DNA of 64,000 nt from NCBI GenBank assembly GCA_030848925.1, contig JANFFA010000001.1:372001-436000 (forward strand), read 5' to 3'. Shown one piece after another: positions 40,634 through 51,913 of the stretch (positions within the stretch are counted from its first letter, which is position 1; each line of letters opens with the position of its first letter). Both the position numbers and the translations under genes were made by a program. This DNA comes from Rhodalgimonas zhirmunskyi. GTDB taxonomy: Bacteria > Pseudomonadota > Alphaproteobacteria > Rhodobacterales > Rhodobacteraceae. The notes under the pieces are model-generated. The model was not told the DNA's origin. It did no database searches and saw only the letters and a program-made list of their open reading frames with translations.

Positions 40634-42724
40634 CTAACCCACTGAAATTAAACGGATCGCCTCATCTTGCCCCATTAACCATAACAATGTTCGTGCGGCG
40701 CGTCCGCGCTCGTTTTCAAGAGCTGGATCATCGGAAAGGAGCTTGCGCGCATCGGTTTGAGCAATCGCCATCAAGCTCGTCTGTCGCTCCATATCCGCGA
40801 TCCTAAATCTCGGTAGGCCTGATTGTGCAGTGCCGATCAAATCGCCTGCCCCCCTCATCTCGAGATCGACTTCGGCGATTCGGAACCCGTCCTCGGTATC
40901 GCGAAGCGTTGTCAGGCGCTTTTCTCCCGCCTCACTCAGCGGTGCCTGATACAGCAACATACAGGAAGAAGCGCCACTTCCGCGCCCTACCCGACCACGC
41001 AATTGATGTAACTGGGCCAAACCAAAGATTTCTGCCCGTTCAATCACCATGATGGTCGCATTGGGAACGTCTACGCCTACCTCGATCACCGTTGTCGCTA
41101 CCAGAACACGTGTCTCGCCCCGCTGAAACGCCGCCATCGCCGCGTCCTTTTCCTCGGATGGCATTTGGCCATGTACCAAGCCGACACGCCCGTCGCCAAG
41201 GATCGCGCGCAGGTGACGAAAACGGTCTTCTGAGGCAGTGTAATCGACGCTCTCACTCTCTTCTACCAAGGGGCAAACCCAGTAAGCTTGCTTTCCACCG
41301 TCGACCGCGTTGCGAAGGTGTTCAATAACTTCGTCCAGGCGTTGTGTGGAGACCATGACCGTCTTGATTGGCTGGCGACCCGGTGGTTTCTCATCAAGAA
41401 CCGAGATGTCCATATCGCCATATTGCGCAAGGCTCAAAGACCGCGGGATTGGTGTCGCTGTCATCACCAGAACATCCGCAACGCCGCCTTTGCGCCCCAG
41501 TTCCAGACGTTGGCGCACACCAAAACGATGCTGTTCATCAACGATAGCAAGCCGAAGATCGTTGAAGTTCACGTCTGATTGAAAGACCGCATGCGTGCCT
41601 ACGAGGATCTGGATATCGCCCCGAGACAGCGCGGCCAGCTTGGCTTTGCGCTCTGCGCCTTTGTCCCGACCGGTCAAGATTTCGAGGACGACCCCCGCGC
41701 TCTCGGCCAAAGGCCTTAACCCTTGCAAATGCTGGCGTGCAAGGATTTCAGTGGGTGCCATCATAACGCCCTGCCCGCCCGCCTCGACCGCGACCAAAAG
41801 GGCCATGAATGCGACCAGCGTTTTGCCCGCTCCGACGTCGCCCTGAAGCAGCCGGTTCATCTTGCGTGACTGCCCCATATCAGCGGCGATTTCGTTGATC
41901 GCGCGCTGTTGCGCACCGGTCGGCCTGTATGGCAGCGCCTCGAGAACCTTCCGCTGTAAGCTTCCATCGCCATGGTTTTCGCGCCCCTTGGCCCGCCGCA
42001 GCCGAGAACGCGCAAGCGAAAGCGTCAACTGATGCGCGAGAAATTCATCGTAGGCCAGTCGCTCACGTGCGGGAGCTTCGGCGGCAAGATCACCCATCTT
42101 CGCTGGAGAATGCGCTTCGATCACTGCCTCACGCCAATCGGGCCAACCAGCGTGCGCCTTTTGCAATGGATCAATCCATTCAGGCAGGATCGGAGTCCGG
42201 GAAATGGCAGAGGCCGCGGCCTTGCGCATGACCTTTTGTGTAACCCCGGCCGTTAATGGATAAACTGGCTCAAACTCGGGAATGTCTACCGCCTCGTGCG
42301 GCTCGAGTACGTAGTCCGGGTGCACAATCTGCACCAGACCATCGAAGAACTCTACCTTGCCAGACACAATGCGTCGTGCACCGATGGGCAAAATCTTGGA
42401 AAGATAGTCGTCCCGCGCATTGAAGTATACGAGTTGGAAACTCACCTGCGCATCTTCGACCGTTATTCGATAAGGCCCGCCCCTGCGTGTCGGGTGTTGA
42501 TGCGCGCCGACCGTCACTTCGACGGTGATTACCTGTGACGGTTCGGCACCCTGAACAGTATCTCGCTTGCGTCGGTCAATTCCGGAATAGGGTAGCGTGA
42601 ACACCACGTCGCGCGGTTTTTCGATTCCAAGATGGAGTAGGTTCTGCGCGGTCTTCTTGCCCACGCCTTCCAGCGTCTCAATATCCGCAAAAAGCGGAAA
42701 CAGGGTTTCAGGACGTCCACTCAC
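40634..42724 (-). CDS. recG: ATP-dependent DNA helicase RecG
   Basis: This 696-residue helicase remodels stalled replication forks. It has an N-terminal wedge/OB-fold domain (TLPYSGIDRRKRDT, ITVEVTVGAH), Walker A GDVGAGKTLVA, the DEQH box in VDEQHRFGVRQR, motif III TATPIPRSL, and motif VI QLRGRVGRG. The start is GTG at 42724, four bases behind the ligA stop codon, so the two are translated from one message. Confidence 0.96.
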   Translation of the reverse strand: MSGRPETLFPLFADIETLEGVGKKTAQNLLHLGIEKPRDVVFTLPYSGIDRRKRDTVQGAEPSQVITVEVTVGAHQHPTRRGGPYRITVEDAQVSFQLVYFNARDDYLSKILPIGARRIVSGKVEFFDGLVQIVHPDYVLEPHEAVDIPEFEPVYPLTAGVTQKVMRKAAASAISRTPILPEWIDPLQKAHAGWPDWREAVIEAHSPAKMGDLAAEAPARERLAYDEFLAHQLTLSLARSRLRRAKGRENHGDGSLQRKVLEALPYRPTGAQQRAINEIAADMGQSRKMNRLLQGDVGAGKTLVAFMALLVAVEAGGQGVMMAPTEILARQHLQGLRPLAESAGVVLEILTGRDKGAERKAKLAALSRGDIQILVGTHAVFQSDVNFNDLRLAIVDEQHRFGVRQRLELGRKGGVADVLVMTATPIPRSLSLAQYGDMDISVLDEKPPGRQPIKTVMVSTQRLDEVIEHLRNAVDGGKQAYWVCPLVEESESVDYTASEDRFRHLRAILGDGRVGLVHGQMPSEEKDAAMAAFQRGETRVLVATTVIEVGVDVPNATIMVIERAEIFGLAQLHQLRGRVGRGSGASSCMLLYQAPLSEAGEKRLTTLRDTEDGFRIAEVDLEMRGAGDLIGTAQSGLPRFRIADMERQTSLMAIAQTDARKLLSDDPALENERGRAARTLLWLMGQDEAIRLISVG

Positions 42725-42728
42725 CGCC

Positions 42729-45309
<2,581 letters not shown>

Positions 45310-46029
45310 TTACCCGTTTGCTGCGATTTTGCCTGCTCCGTCCAAGTCAACAGGTTCAGGATCGCGTAGAACATAGCCCCTGCCCCACACCGTTTCGATA
45401 TAGTTATCGCCTCCGGTCGCGTTGGCGAGTTTCTTGCGCAGCTTGCAAATGAAAACGTCAATAATCTTGAGTTCTGGTTCATCCATACCGCCGTAAAGGT
45501 GATTCAGAAACATTTCTTTAGTAAGGGTCGTACCCTTTCGCAAACTCAAGAGTTCTAGCATTTGATACTCTTTGCCGGTAAGATGCACGGGCTTGCCCCC
45601 TGCATCGACGGTTTTTGCGTCAAGGTTGACGTTAATTTTACCAGTCCTAATCACAGATTGAGAGTGCCCTTTAGACCGCCGAATAATTGCGTGAATCCTA
45701 GCAACAAGTTCCTCACGATGAAACGGCTTGGTGAGGTAGTCATCGGCACCGAACCCAAACCCTTTCAACTTGTTTTCCGTGTCGTCCGCTCCAGAGAGGA
45801 TCAGAATGGGTGTATCGATCCGCGCCATGCGCAGCTGTCGAAGTACCTCATGGCCGTTCATGTCCGGCAAACCAAGATCAAGCAAAATCAAATCGTAGTC
45901 ATAGAGCTTCGCGAGATCGATCCCTTCTTCACCAAGATCCGTTGTATAGACGTTCAGATTGGCATGCGTCAGCATCATCTCAATTGATTTGGCCGTCGTG
46001 GGATCATCTTCAACAAGAAGAACGCGCAT
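45310..46029 (-). CDS. ctrA: Cell-cycle response regulator CtrA
   Basis: This 239-residue OmpR-type response regulator has a receiver domain with the phosphoacceptor D51 in [13 protein letters not shown], and acidic pocket residues E7, D8 and D9 in LVEDD. The DNA-binding domain has [24 protein letters not shown] and [16 protein letters not shown]. Residues 1-60 are nearly those of Caulobacter CtrA ([19 protein letters not shown]). CtrA controls motility, division and, in Rhodobacterales, flagella and gene-transfer functions. The start at 46029 is set by homology; an upstream extension is spurious. A CtrA-like box lies 55 bases upstream, suggesting autoregulation. Confidence 0.97.
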   Translation of the reverse strand: MRVLLVEDDPTTAKSIEMMLTHANLNVYTTDLGEEGIDLAKLYDYDLILLDLGLPDMNGHEVLRQLRMARIDTPILILSGADDTENKLKGFGFGADDYLTKPFHREELVARIHAIIRRSKGHSQSVIRTGKINVNLDAKTVDAGGKPVHLTGKEYQMLELLSLRKGTTLTKEMFLNHLYGGMDEPELKIIDVFICKLRKKLANATGGDNYIETVWGRGYVLRDPEPVDLDGAGKIAANG

Positions 46030-46083
46030 CTTTGTATCTCCGCAATGAGCTTTTCTATTTGACACGAATTTGACGAATAAAGG

Positions 46084-46098
46084 TTAACCACACGTTAC
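46084..46098 (-). promoter_or_regulatory. CtrA box in the ctrA promoter
   Basis: On the minus strand the sequence reads GTAA, seven bases, TTAA followed by CC, so the 3' half is the full TTAACC of the CtrA consensus TTAA-N7-TTAACC and one base of the 5' half differs. It sits between sciP and ctrA. Confidence 0.6.
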
Positions 46099-46125
46099 CA
46101 AGGTAAGGAGATAATACCTTTCTTC

Positions 46126-46404
46126 TTAAAGTTGTCGATACTTTTGGAGAAACGTGGCTTTTAGCGCGGCCTCTCCGTGCACACTGACGGCAGTCACCCA
46201 CTCCATGAACTCATCAGAAGAGAGTCCATAGCGCGCTTGCGCCTCGTCCTGAGTGATCAATCCGTAGACGACACCACGAACAACTGCGGCCTTGCGACTG
46301 GCGACCCAGCGTACTGTATCGGCAGGGGGTAGATCGGAACGGCTCATAATCGAGCCATCTGGCAGGGTCACGGCCCTTGGCCCTTCGACCTTCTTGAGAT
46401 ACAT
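46126..46404 (-). CDS. sciP: SciP, CtrA inhibitory protein (DUF1153)
   Basis: This 92-residue protein has the DUF1153/SciP signature: VTLPDGSIMSRSDLPPADT followed by RWVASRKAAVVRGVVYGLI, then a helix-turn-helix (TQDEAQARYGLSSDEFMEW) and the tail ALKATFLQKYRQL. Caulobacter SciP binds CtrA and DNA and blocks CtrA activation of its S-phase genes. Here it is the gene directly upstream of ctrA on the same strand, with 96 bases between. The start at 46404 matches the family; the longer frame does not. Confidence 0.94.
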   Translation of the reverse strand: MYLKKVEGPRAVTLPDGSIMSRSDLPPADTVRWVASRKAAVVRGVVYGLITQDEAQARYGLSSDEFMEWVTAVSVHGEAALKATFLQKYRQL

Positions 46405-46575
46405 GGTGAACCTCGCTCGTCTAGCCCAGCCGGACGACTGGGCCTTCTGATTGGACCGGAATGGCTTAACAGCGCGTGAAAACACGGGCGCTACGGGCAT
46501 TGAGAATAAGTCGGATTTTCTTATATTCCGGCAGACCCCTACCCAAACGTCGATTGCCGGCGAAAGGAAACCACC

Positions 46576-47718
46576 ATGTCACTCGACAGCTCAGCCCCGC
46601 TTAACTCGCTCGGTATTGCCAAGCCTGTGTCGGAAACCCGCGTCGTCGTTGCCATGTCGGGCGGCGTTGATAGCTCTGTCGTGGCGGCAATGCTGGCCGA
46701 GGAAGGCTATGACGTTGTCGGTGTAACGCTGCAACTTTACGATCATGGTGCAGCGTTGGCCAAGTCTGGCGCCTGCTGCGCCGGTATCGACATCCACGAT
46801 GCCCGCCGCGTCGCGGAAGAGATGGGCTTTCCTCACTATGTACTCGATTACGAGAATATCTTTCGGGATGCGGTGATCGACGAATTTGCCGATAGTTACC
46901 TCGGCGGGGCGACGCCAGTGCCATGTATTCGCTGCAATGAGCGCGTCAAGTTCAAGGACTTACTTGAGACGGCCAAGGATCTTGACGCCGATTGCATGGC
47001 TACAGGTCACTATATCCAGCGCAAAATGGGTGCGCTCGGCCCGGAGCTACACTCCGCCGAGGATGCAAACCGTGATCAAAGCTATTTCTTGTTCTCCACA
47101 ACGCCAGAGCAACTCGCGTTTCTACGCTTCCCGCTGGGACACCTTCCATCGAAGGACGCAACGCGCGCTTTGGCTGCAAAATATGGTTTGAAGGTTGCGA
47201 ACAAACCCGACAGCCAAGACATCTGCTTTGTTCCGAATGGTGACTATGCCTCGGTCATAGAGAAGCTCCGCCCAGGGGCTGCCGAACCCGGCCAGATCGT
47301 TGACATGGATGGCAATGTGCTGGGCACACACAAGGGGGTTATTCACTACACGATCGGTCAGCGGCGAGGCCTCGGCATCGGCGGACTGAGCGATCCGCTT
47401 TACGTGGTGAAGCTCGACGTCGACAACCGCCGTGTCATCGTCGGACCAAAAGAGGCGCTTGCGACCCGCATTATACCTGTGCGCGAGGTCAACTGGCTTG
47501 GCGATGGACAGTTCCAAGATCAGTCCGCGCGTGAAATTGCGGTAAAAGTGCGTTCGACCCGTCCGCCCCGTCCAGCAATTCTACGGCCGACTGGTCCAGA
47601 CACTGCCGAAGTTGAACTCTTGACCCCCGAAGAAGGGGTTTCGCCCGGACAGGCGTGTGTTTTTTATGAAAACGAAACCTCGAGGATTCTGGGAGGCGGT
47701 TGGATCTGGAAGGGTTGA
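46576..47718 (+). CDS. mnmA: tRNA 2-thiouridylase MnmA
   Basis: This 380-residue enzyme thiolates U34 of the tRNAs for Lys, Glu and Gln. The PP-loop [15 protein letters not shown] is near residues 30-44. The catalytic cysteines are in [13 protein letters not shown] and in the SQDICFVP segment. [13 protein letters not shown] and the C-terminal beta-barrel ([12 protein letters not shown]) complete the family picture. AAAGGAAA lies ahead of the ATG. It is convergent with lpxB. Confidence 0.96.
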   Translation: MSLDSSAPLNSLGIAKPVSETRVVVAMSGGVDSSVVAAMLAEEGYDVVGVTLQLYDHGAALAKSGACCAGIDIHDARRVAEEMGFPHYVLDYENIFRDAVIDEFADSYLGGATPVPCIRCNERVKFKDLLETAKDLDADCMATGHYIQRKMGALGPELHSAEDANRDQSYFLFSTTPEQLAFLRFPLGHLPSKDATRALAAKYGLKVANKPDSQDICFVPNGDYASVIEKLRPGAAEPGQIVDMDGNVLGTHKGVIHYTIGQRRGLGIGGLSDPLYVVKLDVDNRRVIVGPKEALATRIIPVREVNWLGDGQFQDQSAREIAVKVRSTRPPRPAILRPTGPDTAEVELLTPEEGVSPGQACVFYENETSRILGGGWIWKG

Positions 47719-47786
47719 CCGGCGGCGCATCGTATTCAGTCGGTCAAAAAACCTGCAAGCCAGCATCCGCCAAAATCAAATGAGCT

Positions 47787-48938
47787 TCAAAGCCGTTTGA
47801 GAACAGCTCGCGCAGCGCGCAGGCCCGGGGCCTCTCCGCCCTTGCCAAGCCGCTCCAACGTCAACCGAAGGGCCTCACGCTGCGTATCAGGCTCATCGAG
47901 CATTTTGCACACAGCTTGAGCGATAGCGGGTGCGCGGCAGGCTTTGCCGATGAATTCAGGCACCGCACGAGTCTCGCTAACAAGATTGACCAAGGTAAAC
48001 GTATCGATCTTGAGCATACGCGGAATGATCTGGCGGCTTATCCATCCCATATCATAGCCGATGATCATCGGTGTATCGTTGGCAGCCAGTTCAAGTGAGA
48101 CCGTTCCTGACGCTGCGAGCGCGCCATCAGCAGCACTAAAGGCCGCTCGCTTCGATGCTTCAAACACATCGGGTTTCATCTCTCGCGGATCTAGAATCAC
48201 CGGGTCGCCCGCCCACCGGCGCACCTCTTGGCCAACCATTCCGGCCACTGGCAGCGCAGCGGGAACGACGACACGCAACCCTGGTCGCGCCTCTACGATC
48301 TGGCGAACGGCCGCGCCAAACCGTCCGAGAAGGCGACTGGCCTCTCCTGAACGAGAGCCGGGCAAAACGAGAAGCATTTCGCCCGAAATGCCGTGGGCAG
48401 CGCGAAATTCCATCGCGTCGTGTTCGCTCGCGACTTTCGCACTGACCACGGGATGCCCCACGAAATCGCAGTCCATACCTGCCGCTTCCATATATGGAGG
48501 CTCAAACGGAAAAAGTGCCAATACGTGATCTATGTAGCGCGCCATCTTGGTCGCTCGGCCCGGTCGCCATGCCCAAACGGTCGGCGCGACGTAGTGCACG
48601 GTGCGAATGTCCGGACATCTTTCCCTAACCTTGCGCGCGACACGCAGGCCGAAATCCGGGCTGTCGATGGTAATCAGAACATCAGGTTTCCACGCCAGAA
48701 CATCTGCCACCACCTCGTCTCGTCGGCGCAATAGGTGCCGGAGGCTGGGCAGCACCTCGGCAATCCCCATCAAGCTCAGTTCTTCCATCGGAAAAAGGGT
48801 TTCCAGCCCTTCGCGGCACATGTCGGCTCCGCCAACGCCCTTGAAGACGGCTTCTGGCGCAAGGGACTTTAAGCCAGCCATGAGGGCAGCGCCAAGTGCG
48901 TCGCCCGACATCTCACCCGCGACGAGATAAACGCGCAT
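47787..48938 (-). CDS. lpxB: Lipid A disaccharide synthase
   Basis: This 383-residue GT-B glycosyltransferase joins UDP-diacylglucosamine and lipid X. VAGEMSGDALGAALM is the N-terminal signature. Further blocks are FKGVGGADM, HYVAPTVWAWRPGRA, LVLPGSRSGEASRLL and the donor-site ASGTVSLELA. The start MRVYLVAGEMSGD at 48938 overlaps the lpxI stop as TGATG. It is the last gene of the lipid A block. Confidence 0.97.
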   Translation of the reverse strand: MRVYLVAGEMSGDALGAALMAGLKSLAPEAVFKGVGGADMCREGLETLFPMEELSLMGIAEVLPSLRHLLRRRDEVVADVLAWKPDVLITIDSPDFGLRVARKVRERCPDIRTVHYVAPTVWAWRPGRATKMARYIDHVLALFPFEPPYMEAAGMDCDFVGHPVVSAKVASEHDAMEFRAAHGISGEMLLVLPGSRSGEASRLLGRFGAAVRQIVEARPGLRVVVPAALPVAGMVGQEVRRWAGDPVILDPREMKPDVFEASKRAAFSAADGALAASGTVSLELAANDTPMIIGYDMGWISRQIIPRMLKIDTFTLVNLVSETRAVPEFIGKACRAPAIAQAVCKMLDEPDTQREALRLTLERLGKGGEAPGLRAARAVLKRL

Positions 48939-49837
48939 CAGGCCCCCCTGACCCAAAGAAACATGTTCATCGCGTCAAGGATCTGAATGACCTGCACCCG
49001 ATCAAGCACCATAACACCGCCGGCCTCGATGACGATCCCGTCAAAACCGGCCTCTGCCGCGCGGATCGCCGTGCCGGGGCCGATCACAGGAAGATCAGCA
49101 CGCCGATCCTGCTTGGGTTTAGGCGCCTTGTAGAGGATGGCACCTGCGCCCGGGGCGTCGTGCGTGTCTTCGGCCAGCCGCGCGAGCCAATTAATCGCGT
49201 CTTTGGCTAGTGCTCCTACCTGATTGAATGCCCATTCCAGCGGATCGTCGGAACTAGGACGGTCGTAAGGTACCGCAAAACGAGCGATCATCGCATCCGT
49301 GCCTGCGTCGTCCTCACGCGCCAAAATCCGGCCTTTCCGGATCACGCAAGCTTGTCCCAAATCAGTTTCGCCCATTTGGGCGATCACCTTTGGACCCAAT
49401 GCTGCGTCGGTCTTGTGTCCCTCTCGCGGCGCGCGCTTGGTCAGGACCCCTTCAACGGGGATCATCCCGGGGTCCAGCTCATGAGCTGCCTTAATGACAA
49501 ATCCGGTCTGTTCGAAAATGCTGATCACGATGCGCAACGCCCCATCATCACCAAGCGCGAGGGCTTCTTGGAAGAGCGGCACCAACGGTTTTGTTTCGTC
49601 ATCTAGTTGGGTCGGGTCAAGTACTGGACGTGCAATCGCACCGCAGAAACAGACCTCGCGCACGCCTCGTTCACCTAAGTCAAGCAGAAGCGACCCCAAG
49701 GTTTCCAACCTAAAAACAATATCAGGCACTAGACCCGCAGGTTCTTGGCCTTCGAGTGCGCAAATCAGAGGCGGTACATCCTGAGCAGAGGCCACTGCAC
49801 CGGGCAAATGTCCCCGCCCACAGATCAATGCAAGCAT
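48938..49837 (-). CDS. lpxI: UDP-2,3-diacylglucosamine pyrophosphatase LpxI
   Basis: This 299-residue enzyme is the alphaproteobacterial alternative to LpxH and splits UDP-diacylglucosamine to lipid X. The N-terminus LALICGRGHLPG, the acidic block EVCFCGAIARP, and the C-terminal GPGTAIRAAEAGFDGIVIEAGGVMVLD are family features. Its place between lpxA and lpxB matches its step in the pathway. It is three bases behind lpxA. Confidence 0.96.
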   Translation of the reverse strand: MLALICGRGHLPGAVASAQDVPPLICALEGQEPAGLVPDIVFRLETLGSLLLDLGERGVREVCFCGAIARPVLDPTQLDDETKPLVPLFQEALALGDDGALRIVISIFEQTGFVIKAAHELDPGMIPVEGVLTKRAPREGHKTDAALGPKVIAQMGETDLGQACVIRKGRILAREDDAGTDAMIARFAVPYDRPSSDDPLEWAFNQVGALAKDAINWLARLAEDTHDAPGAGAILYKAPKPKQDRRADLPVIGPGTAIRAAEAGFDGIVIEAGGVMVLDRVQVIQILDAMNMFLWVRGA

Positions 49838-49840
49838 GTC

Positions 49841-50626
49841 TCAGCCCCCGGGGGTCAAGAATGACCGGTCACTGCCAGCCGTCACGAAATCAACAATCTG
49901 GCGCACATAAGAACTCTCGGCTTCTTCGCCCAATCTTCGCGCCCGGTCCTGAAAGGCGCCCTCTCCTTGTGCCAGCATCTGGAAAGCCGCTCGAAGCGCG
50001 GTAATATCCGCTCGCGCGACACCACGGCGTTTTAGACCCACCAGGTTTAAACCATCCAGTTCCCCACGCGGCCCCTGCACAAGACCGTATGGGATCACGT
50101 CATTGGTCACCATCGACAGGGCGCCGATGATCGCACCTTGACCGATCCGCACCCATTGATGCACGCCAGACAGACCACCAACAATCACGTCATCCTCTAG
50201 CACGCAATGACCCGCGATTGCCGAGTTGTTGACCACAATAACCCGATCGCCAATCCTCGCATCATGCGCGATATGACAACCTGCCATGAACAACCCATCG
50301 TCACCCACTCGGGTAATGCCGCCACCACCTTCAGTGCCGGTGTTCATAGTCACATGCTCGCGGATACGATTGCGCGCGCCGATGACCAGTCGTGTCGGCT
50401 CCCCTTTGAATTTAAGGTCCTGCGGGACACCACCGATAACGGCAAAGGGAAATATCTCGGTCTGCACGCCGATCTCTGTGTGACCAGTAATCACTGCGTG
50501 TGATTGAACCCGGACGCCTTGTTGCAAAACAACATTCGCGCCGATGTGGCAAAATGGACCGATCTCGCAATCGGGGCCAATCTCGGCCCCGTCTTCGATG
50601 ACCGAAGAGGGATGAATTGTTGCCAT
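49841..50626 (-). CDS. lpxA: UDP-N-acetylglucosamine acyltransferase
   Basis: This 261-residue enzyme performs the first acyl transfer of lipid A synthesis. It is a left-handed beta-helix of hexapeptide repeats beginning IHPSSVIEDGAEIGPDCEIGPFCHIG. The catalytic histidine is expected in the HVTMNTGT region (REHVTMNTGTEGGG), and GCHIAHDARIGD and GALSMVTNDVIPYG follow. It lies four bases behind fabZ. Confidence 0.96.
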   Translation of the reverse strand: MATIHPSSVIEDGAEIGPDCEIGPFCHIGANVVLQQGVRVQSHAVITGHTEIGVQTEIFPFAVIGGVPQDLKFKGEPTRLVIGARNRIREHVTMNTGTEGGGGITRVGDDGLFMAGCHIAHDARIGDRVIVVNNSAIAGHCVLEDDVIVGGLSGVHQWVRIGQGAIIGALSMVTNDVIPYGLVQGPRGELDGLNLVGLKRRGVARADITALRAAFQMLAQGEGAFQDRARRLGEEAESSYVRQIVDFVTAGSDRSFLTPGG

Positions 50627-50630
50627 AGGC

Positions 50631-51092
50631 TTACCCTTCCGGCAGGTCCATCATCGCGGTGAACTCAGCTTCGCAAGCCAGTTCATCGCCAACTACCGAA
50701 CGACCCGCAAATTTCCAAACTTTGGCACCAGGCTTACCGCGTACCGTTTCGAGGTTCATTTCCAGAACATCACCGGGAGTAACCATCCGGCGGAATTTGC
50801 ACTTATCGATCGACATGAAATAGACCAGCATCGCCCGATCCTCCATGCCAAGGGCCGTGCCGACCATAACAGCAGCTGTCTGAGCCATGGCCTCGACGAT
50901 CGTAACCCCCGGCATGATCGGCTTGCCAGGGAAATGGCCTTGAAAATGCGGCTCATTCATCGTCACGTTCTTGATGCCACGCGCCGACTGAAACCCATCA
51001 ATATCTTCAACCCTATCCACGAGGAGAAATGGGTAGCGATGCGGGATTATGCGCTGAATAAGGCCGATATCGGCGCGCTTGAGCTCTGACAT
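50631..51092 (-). CDS. fabZ: 3-hydroxyacyl-ACP dehydratase FabZ
   Basis: This 153-residue hotdog-fold dehydratase of fatty-acid elongation has the catalytic His in [15 protein letters not shown] and the Glu in [29 protein letters not shown] is the usual N-terminus. AAGGAG lies six bases before the start at 51092. It shares an operon with the lpx genes and supplies or competes for hydroxyacyl-ACP. Confidence 0.96.
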   Translation of the reverse strand: MSELKRADIGLIQRIIPHRYPFLLVDRVEDIDGFQSARGIKNVTMNEPHFQGHFPGKPIMPGVTIVEAMAQTAAVMVGTALGMEDRAMLVYFMSIDKCKFRRMVTPGDVLEMNLETVRGKPGAKVWKFAGRSVVGDELACEAEFTAMMDLPEG

Positions 51093-51210
51093 GACAGCTC
51101 CTTCTTTATGGCCACGCCCGATGAACAATATGCTCCGGGCCTTGCATTTCAATTGTCCCTAACAACTCACCCGACTGGGGGCAAGAAGCGGAGCTGATAC
51201 GTGTATCTGC

Positions 51211-51906
51211 TCAGTCTGGCTCGCTCAGGCTCGGATCGGTCGCAGGTGCCTCTGCACCCTCATCCATATCGCTTGGCTCGACGGCTGGTATTCCATTCTC
51301 CTGAGCGCTGTCTTCGGCTCCAGTGTCCTTCCCGAGAGCCTGCAAAAGATCGATGCCCTCTCCCGCCCCAATCGTCTGATCTATTCTCAAAATAGCCTCG
51401 GCGGTGATGTCGACGCTATCAGCGCCTAAAAGCACGGTACGTGCATCAAGCAATACCGACGCGCCGGTTTCGCGCATAACCGTTTCCAGAACGGGTCGTG
51501 CCACGCTTAGAAAACGTCTCTGAGCCGTATCGCCGGCCTCAGCCAGACGTCGCGCCTTTTGGTCCTGCTCTTTCCTAATGCGCTGGACCTTTTCATCGAA
51601 CGCATCGGCTGCCATACGGAAATTCCGAGGGGTCATATCCGCGCGCTTTTTGGTCAATGATTGCTCTTCGTCGACCAGATCCGCTTCAATCGCACGGTTT
51701 TCTTTTGCAAGCGTCTCGCGCTCGGCCTCGAGTTCAGAAGCAACGCGTTTGCCGAACTGCGTCTCGGAGAACAGCCGGCTTGGATCGATGACAAGGACAA
51801 CACTGTCTGGCAGCCCCAAATCACGACCAATCTCCTGGGCCGCAAGCTGAGGAGCCCCCGCCTGCATGGCGAGGGCTAGTCCCGCAGCGAGAAAGATCGC
51901 TCGCAT
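51211..51906 (-). CDS. skp: OmpH/Skp-family periplasmic chaperone
   Basis: This 231-residue secreted protein has a signal peptide (MRAIFLAAGLALAMQAGAPQ). A beta segment VVLVIDPSRLFSETQFGKRV is followed by a long charged coiled coil (about residues 60-135), the Skp layout, and then VLETVMRETGASVLLDARTVLL. An acidic, Pro/Ala-rich C-terminal tail of about 40 residues is extra compared with E. coli Skp. It lies seven bases behind bamA, whose clients it would chaperone. The 118 bases before fabZ hold no gene, and lpxD is not in its usual place. Confidence 0.9.
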   Translation of the reverse strand: MRAIFLAAGLALAMQAGAPQLAAQEIGRDLGLPDSVVLVIDPSRLFSETQFGKRVASELEAERETLAKENRAIEADLVDEEQSLTKKRADMTPRNFRMAADAFDEKVQRIRKEQDQKARRLAEAGDTAQRRFLSVARPVLETVMRETGASVLLDARTVLLGADSVDITAEAILRIDQTIGAGEGIDLLQALGKDTGAEDSAQENGIPAVEPSDMDEGAEAPATDPSLSEPD

Positions 51907-51913
51907 TGCGGCC

